DNA of 64,000 nt, from the NCBI GenBank assembly GCA_002394165.1, contig DGTA01000057.1, forward strand, positions 1 through 64,000, given 5' to 3'. The notes under the pieces are model-generated. The model was not told the DNA's origin. It worked only from the letters and a program-made list of their open reading frames with translations, and did no database searches. The stretch comes from Lachnospiraceae bacterium UBA4348. GTDB taxonomy: Bacteria; Bacillota; Clostridia; Lachnospirales; Lachnospiraceae. Below, in pieces: positions 24,083-32,573 of the stretch; position 1 is the stretch's first letter, and each line of letters starts with the position of its first letter. A program made the translations under genes and the position numbers.

Positions 24083-25297
24083 ATGAATACAGACGAGAAA
24101 AAACAATTATATAAGATCCTGATCATCCTCGGCGCCGTGGCGGTGCTGCTCAGCGTGATCCTCACGGTGTTCTTCCGGACGGATCTTGTGATGAAGCTGA
24201 TCGGCCGGGCCATGACTGTCCTGGAGCCGTTTTTCTGGGGAATTGCGATCGCTTATATCCTGCATCCGATCAGCGCATCCATCGGGCGCTTCCTGACAAA
24301 GATCGAGCGAAAGATCAGTAAAAAGCAAAGGCCCGGCCTGATCAGGACGATCAGCGTCCTGGGCGCCATCATTTTTATGTTCGCGGTCATCACCCTGCTT
24401 CTTCTGGCACTGCTTCCCGAGCTGATCTCCAGCATCAGCAGCCTGATCAGTCAGCTGCCCGGTGCGCTGCGAAGCTTTGAGGAGTGGGTCAGCTCTCTCG
24501 ACCACGGCGGGACCTCGCATGAGGTGGTCACCACTATCCAGGCGGCGGTCGACACGCTGGGCGACAAGCTGCAGAATTACCTGCAGACCGATGTGCTGCC
24601 CAACTTGGAGACACTGGTCACCAACGTGACGAGCAGCTTCATGGGCCTCCTTTCCGTGGTGAAGAATATCGGCCTCGGATGCATCATCTCCGCCTATATC
24701 ATGGGCAGCTGGGAAAAATTCATCGCACAGGCGGGCATGATCGTCTACGCGCTCTTCCCGAAAAAAACAGCCGACTGGATCCGCCGGGAAGCGAAGTTCA
24801 CCGACCGGATGTTCAGCGGTTTTATCCACGGGAAGGTATTCGATTCACTGATCGTGGGCCTGATCTGCTTTGTCTTCTGTATGATCACAAAAATGCCGTA
24901 CGCACTGCTTGTCAGCGTTATTGTGGGTGTGACGAACATCATCCCGTTTTTCGGGCCTTACCTGGGAGCCATTCCCTCCGCTCTGCTGATCCTGACCGTC
25001 TCGCCGGTCAAATGCCTGATCTTTGTTGTCTTCATCATTCTGCTCCAGCAGTTTGACGGAAACTACCTCGGACCGGCTATCCTGGGCGACCGTCTGGGCA
25101 TCTCCGGGATCTGGATCCTGTTTTCCATCCTGGTCTTCAGCTCCCTGTGGGGGATCCTTGGCATGCTGATCGGAGTGCCGGTGTTCGCGGTGATTTATGA
25201 CCTGATCAGCAGCCTTGTCGCTGCCGGGCTCAGAAAGCGCGGGCAGGAAAAGCGCCTGGCCAGATATGAAGATACATTCCACAGCGAAAAAAAGTAA
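24083..25297 (+). CDS. AI-2E family transporter
   Basis: 404 residues with the family pattern: helices at both ends, a long central amphipathic stretch (residues ~115-190), and the conserved C-terminal membrane block TNIIPFFGPYLGAIPSALLI with LQQFDGNYLGPAILGD. Members of this family export or exchange ions or small molecules (TqsA, sodium/proton antiporters); the substrate here is unknown. It begins 57 bases after the radical SAM gene, so it may be co-transcribed with it, but this family is common beside unrelated genes. Confidence 0.92.
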   Translation: MNTDEKKQLYKILIILGAVAVLLSVILTVFFRTDLVMKLIGRAMTVLEPFFWGIAIAYILHPISASIGRFLTKIERKISKKQRPGLIRTISVLGAIIFMFAVITLLLLALLPELISSISSLISQLPGALRSFEEWVSSLDHGGTSHEVVTTIQAAVDTLGDKLQNYLQTDVLPNLETLVTNVTSSFMGLLSVVKNIGLGCIISAYIMGSWEKFIAQAGMIVYALFPKKTADWIRREAKFTDRMFSGFIHGKVFDSLIVGLICFVFCMITKMPYALLVSVIVGVTNIIPFFGPYLGAIPSALLILTVSPVKCLIFVVFIILLQQFDGNYLGPAILGDRLGISGIWILFSILVFSSLWGILGMLIGVPVFAVIYDLISSLVAAGLRKRGQEKRLARYEDTFHSEKK

Positions 25298-25310
25298 AAG
25301 GGGAACGTTT

Positions 25311-26114
25311 ATGACAATAAAAAAGTTACTGCCGGTGCTGGTCTGCACCGCTGCTGTATTCTGCGCGGCGGGGGCCGTGCGGGCGTCAAAGCCTGATCTT
25401 GAAAGTGTTGAAATGGTGGCCCTGATACAGGAAGGCCTCAATGCCGCCGGATACGACTGCGGCACGGCCGACGGCATCGCCGGCGAAAACACAAAAGCGG
25501 CTATCCGCAGCTACCGGGAGGCGAACGCTCTGCCGGAGGGCGATCAGATCGATGCCGGGCTTTTCAACGCCCTGACGCTGACCGGTGAAGAGCAGGCGCT
25601 TGTGCATAAGGCGGAGGAGATCTGCGCCGATGTGCTGGAGGAGGGCAATGAGACGGGGGAGATCACCCTGTATGAAGGGGACCTGTACATAACCGTCCTT
25701 CCGGACTATACGGCGCAGGAACTGCTCCCGGTCCAGGAGACCGCCCAGGCCGTCACAAAGGCCATCGCCGCGGAGGAGGATCTCTCGCCGCTGTGGGAGA
25801 CCGTTACCTTCAGCTTCGGTGTGCTCGGTGAGATCGAAAACAGGAAAGAAGACTACCAGAACATCACAGGCGTGAAGGAAGCGCTGGACGAGTACGAGGC
25901 TTTTATCGCCGGATACTGCACCTTCATGCAGGACTTCGACGGGAAAAATCCGGCTGCGCTGTCGTCGTATTTCTCACTGGTTCAGGAATATGATGCGTAC
26001 GAGGAGAAGATCGGGGCCATGAAGGAGGCCATGATGTCAGAGGAGGACCGCCGGTACTTTGACGAGGTGCTGGAGAGGGTGCAGGAGCAGCTGGCCGGGG
26101 TGGAGCAGCAGTGA
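25311..26114 (+). CDS. Secreted protein with N-terminal peptidoglycan-binding unit
   Basis: 267 residues from ATG 25311 (AAAAGGGG upstream); an earlier in-frame start would overlap the preceding gene by about 80 bases. A signal peptide (TIKKLLPVLVCTAAVFCAAG) is followed by one PG_binding_1 repeat (LIQEGLNAAGYDCGTADGIA, NTKAAIRSYREANAL). The remaining ~170 residues are mostly acidic amphipathic helix, probably a coiled-coil bundle, of unknown role. Likely located at the cell wall. Confidence 0.78.
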   Translation: MTIKKLLPVLVCTAAVFCAAGAVRASKPDLESVEMVALIQEGLNAAGYDCGTADGIAGENTKAAIRSYREANALPEGDQIDAGLFNALTLTGEEQALVHKAEEICADVLEEGNETGEITLYEGDLYITVLPDYTAQELLPVQETAQAVTKAIAAEEDLSPLWETVTFSFGVLGEIENRKEDYQNITGVKEALDEYEAFIAGYCTFMQDFDGKNPAALSSYFSLVQEYDAYEEKIGAMKEAMMSEEDRRYFDEVLERVQEQLAGVEQQ

Positions 26115-26176
26115 GCCAGGAGACATATCTTCTGACTCACTAAAAAAGCGAGTCAGGAGATACATCCCCTGACTCA
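26112..26176. repeat. Dispersed repeat family C, copy 1
   Basis: Contains GTGAGCCAGGAGACATATCT and then GAGTCAGGAGATACATCCCC TGACTCAC (split here), giving GAGTCAGG/CCTGACTC inverted arms. A close relative lies at 48228-48280. It sits between convergent genes and overlaps the last codons of the upstream gene. Confidence 0.8.
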
Positions 26177-26183
26177 CCGGCAT

Positions 26184-26483
26184 TTACTCTGTTACAAGAT
26201 AGTTGGCGTTCACATAGCCTCTTCCATTGGTTTTGGGTGAATATACCCACACATAAGGATTTCCGTCCCGGCCGACGGTATTGCCGCCTTCGATAAAGAC
26301 GTAATCTCCGTTGAAGAGCTCGTGGCCGCGCTGCTCATTGCCGTGGTCATAATTAGGCTGGGTGCGCAGTGCCAGGTAGCCGGTTTTGAGGTTGGCTACT
26401 TTTCTCCTGTAGATGTTGCCGGTGGCATTACCGCCGCTTACGCCGGCAAGTTCTTCTTCGTTGATTTTATTGAGATCGGTCAT
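26184..26483 (-). CDS. Double-glycine leader protein with SH3-like domain (copy 1)
   Basis: 99 residues. The first ~20 residues (MTDLNKINEEELAGVSGGN) look like a bacteriocin-type leader ending in Gly-Gly, of the kind removed by C39-peptidase ABC exporters. The rest resembles a bacterial SH3 domain (NLKTGYLALRTQPNYDHGNE, DYVFIEGGN, YVWVYSPKTNGRGYVNANYL). SH3 domains of this kind often bind cell-wall peptides. The paralogue at 42856 has the same layout. SD GGAGG is 8 bases from the ATG, and a TATAAT box lies upstream near 26540. No exporter is adjacent. Confidence 0.72.
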   Translation of the reverse strand: MTDLNKINEEELAGVSGGNATGNIYRRKVANLKTGYLALRTQPNYDHGNEQRGHELFNGDYVFIEGGNTVGRDGNPYVWVYSPKTNGRGYVNANYLVTE

Positions 26484-26696
26484 GGTTTATACCTCCGTTT
26501 ATTAATGATCGCGTGTTGTCCGCTGTTTATATTCTATTATACGTTGGAGTGCGGCTGAAATCTACAGGAGCCGGGAGAATTTGTGATCCGGGCGAAAATC
26601 TGTTCGATTGTCCGCTTTTTTGGACCCTGCCTTTGAGATACTGCAGATAACAGGAAACACTGTTGAAGTTATCTCAGATCAAAGGAGGCGGATGAC

Positions 26697-26798
26697 ATGA
26701 AGGGATACAGCGTAGAGAGCGGTTACATGGGACTGGTGGACGGCAGATACATGTTATTTGCTTCAGAGGAAGACTACAGAGAGTACCTGGAAGAGTGA
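26697..26798 (+). CDS. 33-residue conserved-looking microprotein
   Basis: ATG 26697 to TGA 26798 with a perfect SD (AAAGGAGG, 7-8 bases upstream). The product, MKGYSVESGYMGLVDGRYML then FASEEDYREYLEE, has aromatic/Gly-rich halves and an acidic helix. I recall many near-identical short ORFs in Lachnospiraceae (MKGY...NGYMG...ML FA...EEYxEY pattern), which suggests a real gene of unknown function. A two-hairpin terminator follows, making this a self-contained unit. Confidence 0.7.
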   Translation: MKGYSVESGYMGLVDGRYMLFASEEDYREYLEE

Positions 26799-26829
26799 CA
26801 GACAGATAAAAGAACAAAAGAGCAGAAGA

Positions 26830-26886
26830 GGATCCGGCTTCCGGCCGGATCCTTACGGTTCATTGGCGCCTGAAAGGCGCATTTTT
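26830..26886 (+). terminator. Tandem hairpins after the microprotein gene
   Basis: First hairpin GGATCCGG/CCGGATCC (26830-26852); second GCGCCT-GAA-AGGCGC with a T5 run (26866-26886). Confidence 0.8.
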
Positions 26887-26902
26887 AAACAGGAGCAGAG
26901 CA

Positions 26903-27661
26903 GTGGAAAAATATGTTGCGATCAACGAAGAAGGCTTCAGCATAAGGGGAAAGATCTATGCGCGGGAGATGAGCGGGATCGGCCGGGTCATCCTTTTCGG
27001 ACACGGCTTTGGCGGTCACAGGGACAACAAGGCGGCCGAGAGGTTCGCGAGGCGTATCCTGGAGAAAAATAAGGGAGTGGCGGTCATGACCTTTGACTGG
27101 CCCTGCCACGGGAGCGATGCCCGCAAAAAGCTGCGCCTCGAGGAATGCGACACGTATCTGCGGCTGGTGCTGGAATTCATCCGCAGCCGGTTTTCCGACC
27201 CGGAGATCTACGCATATGCGACGAGCTTCGGGGCGTACCTGTTCCTGAAATACATGGCTGAGCACGGGAAAGTGTTTGTCAGGACCGCGCTTCGAAGCCC
27301 TGCGGTCAACATGTATGAATCGATCACCGGAGATATCATGACGGACGCCGACCGCAGCCTGATCGGGAAGGGAAAGCCGGCGAAGGTAGGCTTTGACAGG
27401 AAGGTTGAGATCGACGGAGAGTTCCTGGAGAGCCTGAAGCAGGCTGATATCCGGGAAATTGATTTCCTCGATTTCGCGGATGATATCCTGATCATTCACG
27501 GGACGAAGGACGAGATCATTCCTTTGGAAGTGGTGAAAGCGTTCTCGGAGCAGAACGTGATCGAGCTGGTCGAGGCGGAGGGAGCTGACCACCGGTTCCA
27601 GAACCCGCTGCATATGGACGAAGCGATCGCCCGGATCGCCGCCTTTTTCGGAATGCGATAA
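26903..27661 (+). CDS. Alpha/beta hydrolase
   Basis: 252 residues from GTG 26903 (AGGAG 7 bases upstream). Motifs: oxyanion region LFGHGFGGHRDNK, nucleophile elbow YATSFGAYL (an A-T-S-F-G variant of GxSxG), HGTKDEIIP with the acid Asp and GADHRF with the catalytic His. It resembles cytoplasmic serine hydrolases/acyl esterases of about 250 residues. The substrate is unknown. The region between it and the next gene (27662-27763) holds nothing I can name. Confidence 0.85.
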   Translation: MEKYVAINEEGFSIRGKIYAREMSGIGRVILFGHGFGGHRDNKAAERFARRILEKNKGVAVMTFDWPCHGSDARKKLRLEECDTYLRLVLEFIRSRFSDPEIYAYATSFGAYLFLKYMAEHGKVFVRTALRSPAVNMYESITGDIMTDADRSLIGKGKPAKVGFDRKVEIDGEFLESLKQADIREIDFLDFADDILIIHGTKDEIIPLEVVKAFSEQNVIELVEAEGADHRFQNPLHMDEAIARIAAFFGMR

Positions 27662-27763
27662 ACAAAATATTAAGAAAATCGAAAGCCGTTGAAAAAATGC
27701 ACGTTTTCTGTGAAAATGGGAAGGAGAAGCTGCCTGGAAAAGTAGCATAAGAGGAAAACGTGA

Positions 27764-28939
27764 ATGGAAAACAAAAAAGCGGACAGAAGACTCCGTGATG
27801 CGATCCGGGGCTGCCTTTTCGGAGGCGCGGTCGGGGATGCCCTCGGGTACCCGGCGGAGTTTATGAGAGAGAAAGAGATAACGGCGGAGTACGGCCCCGA
27901 CGGGATCACTGCGTACGAGAGGGATCCCCTGGCCAGGAAGGCGGTCATTTCCGATGACACGCAGATGACGCTGTTCACGGCGAACGGACTGCTGGTATGG
28001 GAAACGGAGCGGAGCGCAGCTTCGCCAAGGCAGTATGTGGCGCGCGCTTACAGGGACTGGCTGATGACGCAGGAATCTTCCTTAAGAGCGGTGCAGGCTT
28101 CTGAAAGAAATACAGCAAAAGGCGGATATTCCTGGCTGCTGGACGTACCTGAACTTTATCACCGGCGCGCACCAGGGATCACCTGCCTTAGCGCGCTCGG
28201 CGACAGTGAGTATTATGATGATTACGTGAAGGAGAAGGTCAACCAGAGCAAGGGCTGCGGCGGGATCATGCGCGTGGCGCCGATCGCTCTGGATCATCAT
28301 ATCGGCGGCATCGAGGAGGTCGATATGGAGGGGGCACAGGCGGCCGCGGTCACGCACGGGCATTCGCTCGGATATATGACCTCTGCGGTGCTGGTGCATA
28401 TCATCCACCGGATCGTTTATCCGCCGGAAGGAACGCAGATGACGCTGGAGGAGATCGTGCGGGAAGCGCGCGATACCGCCGCGAAGATCTTTGCGGGGGA
28501 TCCCGGTCTGCTGAAGATGTCACAGGTCATCGAGATCGCACTGGAGCAGGCCCGCAAGAGCCGGGAAAAAGAAAGCACCCGGGAGGAGGACCTGAATAAT
28601 ATCCACCGCATCGGGGAAGGCTGGGTGGCTGAGGAGACGCTGGGCATCTCACTGTACTGCGCACTCAGGCATCAGGATGATTTTTCCGCTGCGATGATCG
28701 CGGCGGTCAATCACCGCGGCGACAGCGATTCGACGGGAGCGGTGACCGGAAATATCCTCGGAGCTCTTCTCGGATATGAGGCGATCGATGAGAAATGGAA
28801 GAAAGAACTGGAGCTGGCTGACGTGATCCTCGAGATGGCGGATGATCTTTATCTGGCTGCCGGGACACAGGAAAAGGAACCTTATCATACCAGGGCCTGG
28901 AAGAAGAAATATGTGGAGATGCGCCGGTATGAAAAATGA
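27764..28939 (+). CDS. ADP-ribosylglycohydrolase family protein
   Basis: 391 residues. The metal-binding motifs of the DraG/ARH family are present: FGGAVGDALGYPAEF, VISDDTQMTLFT, SKGCGGIMRVAPIAL and NHRGDSDSTGAVTGNILGALLG. The enzyme would remove ADP-ribose from a protein or metabolite. Its stop lies 11 bases before the [FeFe] hydrogenase start, so the two are co-expressed. DraG is known to reactivate ADP-ribosylated dinitrogenase reductase; whether this protein acts on its redox neighbour is speculation. Confidence 0.9.
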   Translation: MENKKADRRLRDAIRGCLFGGAVGDALGYPAEFMREKEITAEYGPDGITAYERDPLARKAVISDDTQMTLFTANGLLVWETERSAASPRQYVARAYRDWLMTQESSLRAVQASERNTAKGGYSWLLDVPELYHRRAPGITCLSALGDSEYYDDYVKEKVNQSKGCGGIMRVAPIALDHHIGGIEEVDMEGAQAAAVTHGHSLGYMTSAVLVHIIHRIVYPPEGTQMTLEEIVREARDTAAKIFAGDPGLLKMSQVIEIALEQARKSREKESTREEDLNNIHRIGEGWVAEETLGISLYCALRHQDDFSAAMIAAVNHRGDSDSTGAVTGNILGALLGYEAIDEKWKKELELADVILEMADDLYLAAGTQEKEPYHTRAWKKKYVEMRRYEK

Positions 28940-28950
28940 GAGGGACTGAC

Positions 28951-30420
28951 ATGATCACAAATGATAAAGGTATCGTTGACCTGAAACACCAGGTTTTAAG
29001 AGAAGTATGCCGGATGGAGTGGGAGGACCGACTGTCGCCTGAGGAGACGGAAAAGCTGGTCTATGAGCTGATCCCTGGGCATAAGCCCCAGTACCGGTGC
29101 TGTGTCTACAAGGAGAGGGAGATCATCCGCGGCCGCATCCGGATGGCCGTCGGACTCGGCGCGGACCCGGCCAATCCGTCTGAGAACGTGGTCAGTGTCA
29201 TCCCGGCTGCCTGCGATGACTGCCCCGTCCAGGAATACTCCGTGACGGACAGCTGCCGTTTCTGCCTTGGAAAGCCCTGCCAAAGCGCCTGCCGCTTCGG
29301 GGCGATCTCCATGGGGGAGAACCGGATGCATATCGATTCCGAAAAGTGCAAAGCCTGCGGGCTGTGCGCCGGGGCCTGCCCGTTCGGCGCTATCGTTCAC
29401 CTGGAGCGGCCGTGCCGGAAATCCTGCCCCTCGGATGCCATTTCCTACGATGAGAACGGCATCTGCATGATCGACGATGAGAAGTGCATCTCCTGCGGAC
29501 ACTGCATCCACAATTGCCCCTTCGGCGCCATCGGATCGAGGATCTTCGCGGTGGATGTGATCAGGAAGATCAAGGAAGGAAAGCGCGTGGTCGCTATGTG
29601 CGCCCCGGCGACGGAGGGTCAGTTCGGCAAGGATATCACCATAGGAGCGCTGCGGGAAGCCCTCAGAAAGATCGGGTTCGCGGACATGGTGGAGGTCGGC
29701 CTCGGCGGCGATATGACAGCAGCCTACGAGGCGAAGGAGTGGATCGAAGCCAGGAAGGAAGGCAGGAAGATGACCACCTCCTGCTGTCCGGCGTTTATCT
29801 CCATGATGAAGAACCGCTTCCCGGAGCTGTACAAGGAGAACCGCTCTGACACTGTCTCCCCGATGGTGGCTGTGTCCAGGTATCTTAAGTATATGGATCC
29901 GGACTGTGTGACCGTGTTTATCGGGCCGTGCATCGCCAAGAAAGCGGAGACGATGAATGAGGACATTGTGCAGAGGCCGGATTACGCCCTGACTTACGGC
30001 GAGATCGTGGCCATGCTCGATTCGCGCAGTGTGACGATCGAACCGGTACAGGAGGAGTATCAGGAGGCCTCCCTGTTCGGCAAGAAATTTGCGGGAAGCG
30101 GCGGCGTCGCGGCGGCCGTGCTCGAAGCCATGCAGGAGATGGGGGAGGACACTTCCGGTATCTCACTGCTGACCTGCGCCGGAGGCGACGAGTGCAAGAA
30201 GGCTCTGACCATGCTGAAAGCCGGGCGGCTTAAGGAAGATTTTGTGGAAGGGATGATCTGCCCGGGCGGCTGCGTGGGCGGTCCGTCCAAACACCAGGCG
30301 GAAGGCCTGGTGCTGAAAGCGAGAGCCGAGCTGTTCACGAAAGCGGACCGGCGCGGCATCCTGGAAAATCTGGAGAAATATCCCATGGATGATTTTTCGA
30401 TGTACAGAGACGGGAGATGA
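28951..30420 (+). CDS. [FeFe] hydrogenase, group B-like
   Basis: 489 residues from ATG 28951 (GAGAGGGA upstream; an ATG at 28936 overlaps the previous stop). An N-terminal domain is followed by ferredoxin-like clusters (CKACGLCAGACPF, CISCGHCIHNCPF, plus a Cys-rich lead CDDCPV...CRFCLGKPCQSACR). The H-cluster domain has the three signature motifs in their group B form: TTSCCPAF, FIGPCIAKKAE and MICPGGCVGGP. Group B enzymes occur in anaerobic Firmicutes and are thought to evolve or oxidise H2 with ferredoxin; they are less studied than group A. No maturase genes (hydE/F/G) are in the window. Confidence 0.9.
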   Translation: MITNDKGIVDLKHQVLREVCRMEWEDRLSPEETEKLVYELIPGHKPQYRCCVYKEREIIRGRIRMAVGLGADPANPSENVVSVIPAACDDCPVQEYSVTDSCRFCLGKPCQSACRFGAISMGENRMHIDSEKCKACGLCAGACPFGAIVHLERPCRKSCPSDAISYDENGICMIDDEKCISCGHCIHNCPFGAIGSRIFAVDVIRKIKEGKRVVAMCAPATEGQFGKDITIGALREALRKIGFADMVEVGLGGDMTAAYEAKEWIEARKEGRKMTTSCCPAFISMMKNRFPELYKENRSDTVSPMVAVSRYLKYMDPDCVTVFIGPCIAKKAETMNEDIVQRPDYALTYGEIVAMLDSRSVTIEPVQEEYQEASLFGKKFAGSGGVAAAVLEAMQEMGEDTSGISLLTCAGGDECKKALTMLKAGRLKEDFVEGMICPGGCVGGPSKHQAEGLVLKARAELFTKADRRGILENLEKYPMDDFSMYRDGR

Positions 30421-30434
30421 CCCTTCAGAAAAGG

Positions 30435-30465
30435 CGGCGGCGGCTCCGGAGGGGCCGCCGTTTCT
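30435..30465 (+). terminator. GC-rich terminator after hydrogenase
   Basis: CGGCGGCTCC / GGGGCCGCCG stem followed by TTTCTG. Confidence 0.6.
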
Positions 30466-30480
30466 GTGGAGAAACAGAGT

Positions 30481-30783
30481 ATGTATGAACTGATACAGGT
30501 TTCCGGAAACGACTATTATATCCAGAGCCCGGCGAAGATCGGGATCGTCAGAACGGGAGAGGATCCGCTCTCTTATCTGGAGACGCTGGAGAGTGTAAAA
30601 AGATGCGCGCAGCCCGGTTTGTGCCGTCTCACGCCGCAGTAACGCAGGACATAGGCCCGCTCTCACAGGTGAATATTGACAAGGTAAATGAGATCGCGCA
30701 GGTGATCCTCGGGATCTGCCGGGAGCGGGCAGCTGGAGGCGGTGATCGAAAGAAACCGGCTGATCTGGAAGACGCAGGCCTGA
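30481..30783 (+). pseudogene. Remnant of an MBL-fold metallo-hydrolase with internal deletions
   Basis: The first frame reads MYELIQVSGNDYYIQSPAKI then GIVRTGED, a familiar start of a ~285-residue metallo-beta-lactamase-fold protein. The His-rich metal motifs (NTHxxxDHxG) that should follow are absent. A second frame from about 30600 reads RFVPSHAAVTQDIGPLSQVN and DKVNEIAQVILGIC, matching the C-terminal region of the same family. A third frame reads QLEAVIERNRLIWKTQA before the stop at 30781, matching the extreme C-terminus. So at least two deletions with frame changes have removed most of the gene. The SD is still present upstream. Confidence 0.7.
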
Positions 30784-30828
30784 ATGGTTTGGAAAAGAGC
30801 CGGAGCGGCTCATCAGATGAGGTATTGA

Positions 30829-31680
30829 ATGAAAAAGGAACTGGAAAAATACCGTCTTGTAGAACGGAGCATTCAGAAGACATATCATAAGGGATTGTGG
30901 ACTCCGTTCGTGCGGGCCGTAAAGCAGTACCAGCTAATTCAGGAGGGAGACAGGATCGCCGTGTGCATCTCCGGCGGCAAGGATTCCATGCTGATGGCAA
31001 AGCTGATGCAGATGCTGCACCGGCACAGCGACGTGCCGTTCGAGATCGTCTATCTGGTCATGGACCCGGGGTACAACCGGATCAACCGCGAGAAGATCGA
31101 GAGTAATGCCGCCCTGCTGCATATCCCGATCACGGTGTTCGAGACCCGTATCTTCAATATTGCCAACAGCCAGGACGAGTCCCCCTGTTACCTGTGTGCC
31201 AGGATGCGCCGCGGAAACCTTTATGCGAAGGCCAGGGAGCTCGGATGCAATAAGATCGCCCTCGGACATCATTTGAACGACGTGATCGAGACGACGCTGA
31301 TGGCGATGTTCTACAGCTCCCAGCTGCAGGGCATGCTGCCGAAACTGCACAGCACCAATTTCGAGGGAATGGAGCTGATCCGGCCTCTCTACTGCATCCG
31401 GGAGGAGGACATCATTGCCTGGCAAAACGGCAACGGGCTGGAGTTTATCCAGTGTGCGTGCCGGTTTACCGAGAATGTCTCGAAGAGCGGGGACGGGATC
31501 GGGAAATCGAAAAGGCAGGAGGTCAAACAGCTGATCAAACAGCTTCGCAGGGATAACCCGGAGATCGAGAACAGCCTGTTCAACAGCATCCACGCCGTAA
31601 ACATTGAGACCTTCCCGGGATACAAAGCCGAAGGAACCCGGCATTCCTATCTGGAGAATTACGATGAGAAACACAGGTGA
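30829..31680 (+). CDS. ttcA: TtcA-like tRNA 2-thiolation protein
   Basis: 283 residues. The PP-loop SGGKDS (48-53) binds ATP. C120 and C123 (SPCYLCARM) plus a later Cys in FIQCACRF match the three Fe-S ligand cysteines of TtcA, which thiolates cytidine 32 of tRNA. GHHLNDVIETTLM is the conserved helix of the family. The 3' end overlaps the following LarE-like gene by 17 bases. In Clostridia such proteins are often annotated only as TtcA/TilS family, so the exact tRNA target is not certain. Confidence 0.82.
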   Translation: MKKELEKYRLVERSIQKTYHKGLWTPFVRAVKQYQLIQEGDRIAVCISGGKDSMLMAKLMQMLHRHSDVPFEIVYLVMDPGYNRINREKIESNAALLHIPITVFETRIFNIANSQDESPCYLCARMRRGNLYAKARELGCNKIALGHHLNDVIETTLMAMFYSSQLQGMLPKLHSTNFEGMELIRPLYCIREEDIIAWQNGNGLEFIQCACRFTENVSKSGDGIGKSKRQEVKQLIKQLRRDNPEIENSLFNSIHAVNIETFPGYKAEGTRHSYLENYDEKHR

Positions 31681-32515
31681 AAACCAGGAAATACTGACAG
31701 AAGAACTTGAAAAAAAGCTGACTGCCCTGCGTGAATATATCCGCTCCCTCGGGTCACTGGCCGTGGGGTTCTCCGGCGGGGTGGACTCCACCCTGATGCT
31801 GGCGGCGGCTTTCGATGTACTGGGCGATAAGGCGCTGGCGGTGACGGCTTTTGCTGAATCGATCCCGGAGCGGGAGCTGGCAGAAGCGAAGGATTTCTGC
31901 GCACGGCGAGGCATCCGGCACATCATTGCAGACGTGGAGCAGCTGAAAATAGAGAGCTTCCGCATCAACAGTCCGGACCGGTGCTATCACTGCAAACGGG
32001 CGATCTTCACCCGGATCGGGCAGATCGCGGCTCAGAACGGGATCCGGTATCTGGCGGAGGGATCGAATATGGACGATCTGGGCGACTACCGCCCGGGACT
32101 TCGCGCCGTCGAGGAACTGTCCGTCAAAAGTCCCCTTCGCGAGGCGGGCCTTACTAAGGCTGATATCCGGAAGATCTCGAGAGCGCTTGGTCTGCCCACC
32201 TGGGACAAGCCTTCCTATGCGTGCCTGGCCTCGCGCTTTGTATACGGGGAGGAGATCACCGTCGAAAAGCTGCGGATGGTCGAGAAGGCGGAAGATTTCC
32301 TGATCGGGCGAGGCTTTGCCCAGGAGCGCGTCAGGATGCACGGGCGGATGGCCAGGATCGAGGTGCCGCCGGAGGATATTGCGCGTCTTGCCTCAGAGGA
32401 GGACCGCTCCGCCGTTTTTGAAGAATTTAAAAAGATCGGGTTCGATTTTGTGACGCTGGACCTTGGCGGCTACCGGACGGGCAGCATGAACGCGTCGATC
32501 GGAAAGGACATGTAG
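31664..32515 (+). CDS. larE: ATP-dependent sacrificial sulfur transferase LarE
   Basis: 283 residues. PP-loop GFSGGVDST (35-43); SPDRCYHCKRAIF; and KPSYACLASRF, whose Cys (C187) lies in the motif containing the sulfur-donor Cys of Lactobacillus plantarum LarE. LarE converts the carboxylates of the nickel-pincer cofactor precursor to thiocarboxylates for lactate racemase and related enzymes. ATG 31664 has GGAG 7 bases upstream and overlaps ttcA. LarB and LarC are not in this window, so the cofactor pathway must be completed elsewhere or this member serves another purpose. Stop codon is TAG. Confidence 0.85.
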   Translation: MRNTGENQEILTEELEKKLTALREYIRSLGSLAVGFSGGVDSTLMLAAAFDVLGDKALAVTAFAESIPERELAEAKDFCARRGIRHIIADVEQLKIESFRINSPDRCYHCKRAIFTRIGQIAAQNGIRYLAEGSNMDDLGDYRPGLRAVEELSVKSPLREAGLTKADIRKISRALGLPTWDKPSYACLASRFVYGEEITVEKLRMVEKAEDFLIGRGFAQERVRMHGRMARIEVPPEDIARLASEEDRSAVFEEFKKIGFDFVTLDLGGYRTGSMNASIGKDM

Positions 32516-32573
32516 GCTCTGAGCCTCTTTTACGTATATTCCTCAGAGGGAGTTATTCTGAGAGGAGTTTATC

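Noticed and set aside
30603..30890. 95-codon ORF as an independent gene
   Set aside because: Its start reads as the late part of an MBL-fold hydrolase and it runs out of frame into the ttcA start; treated as part of a pseudogene.
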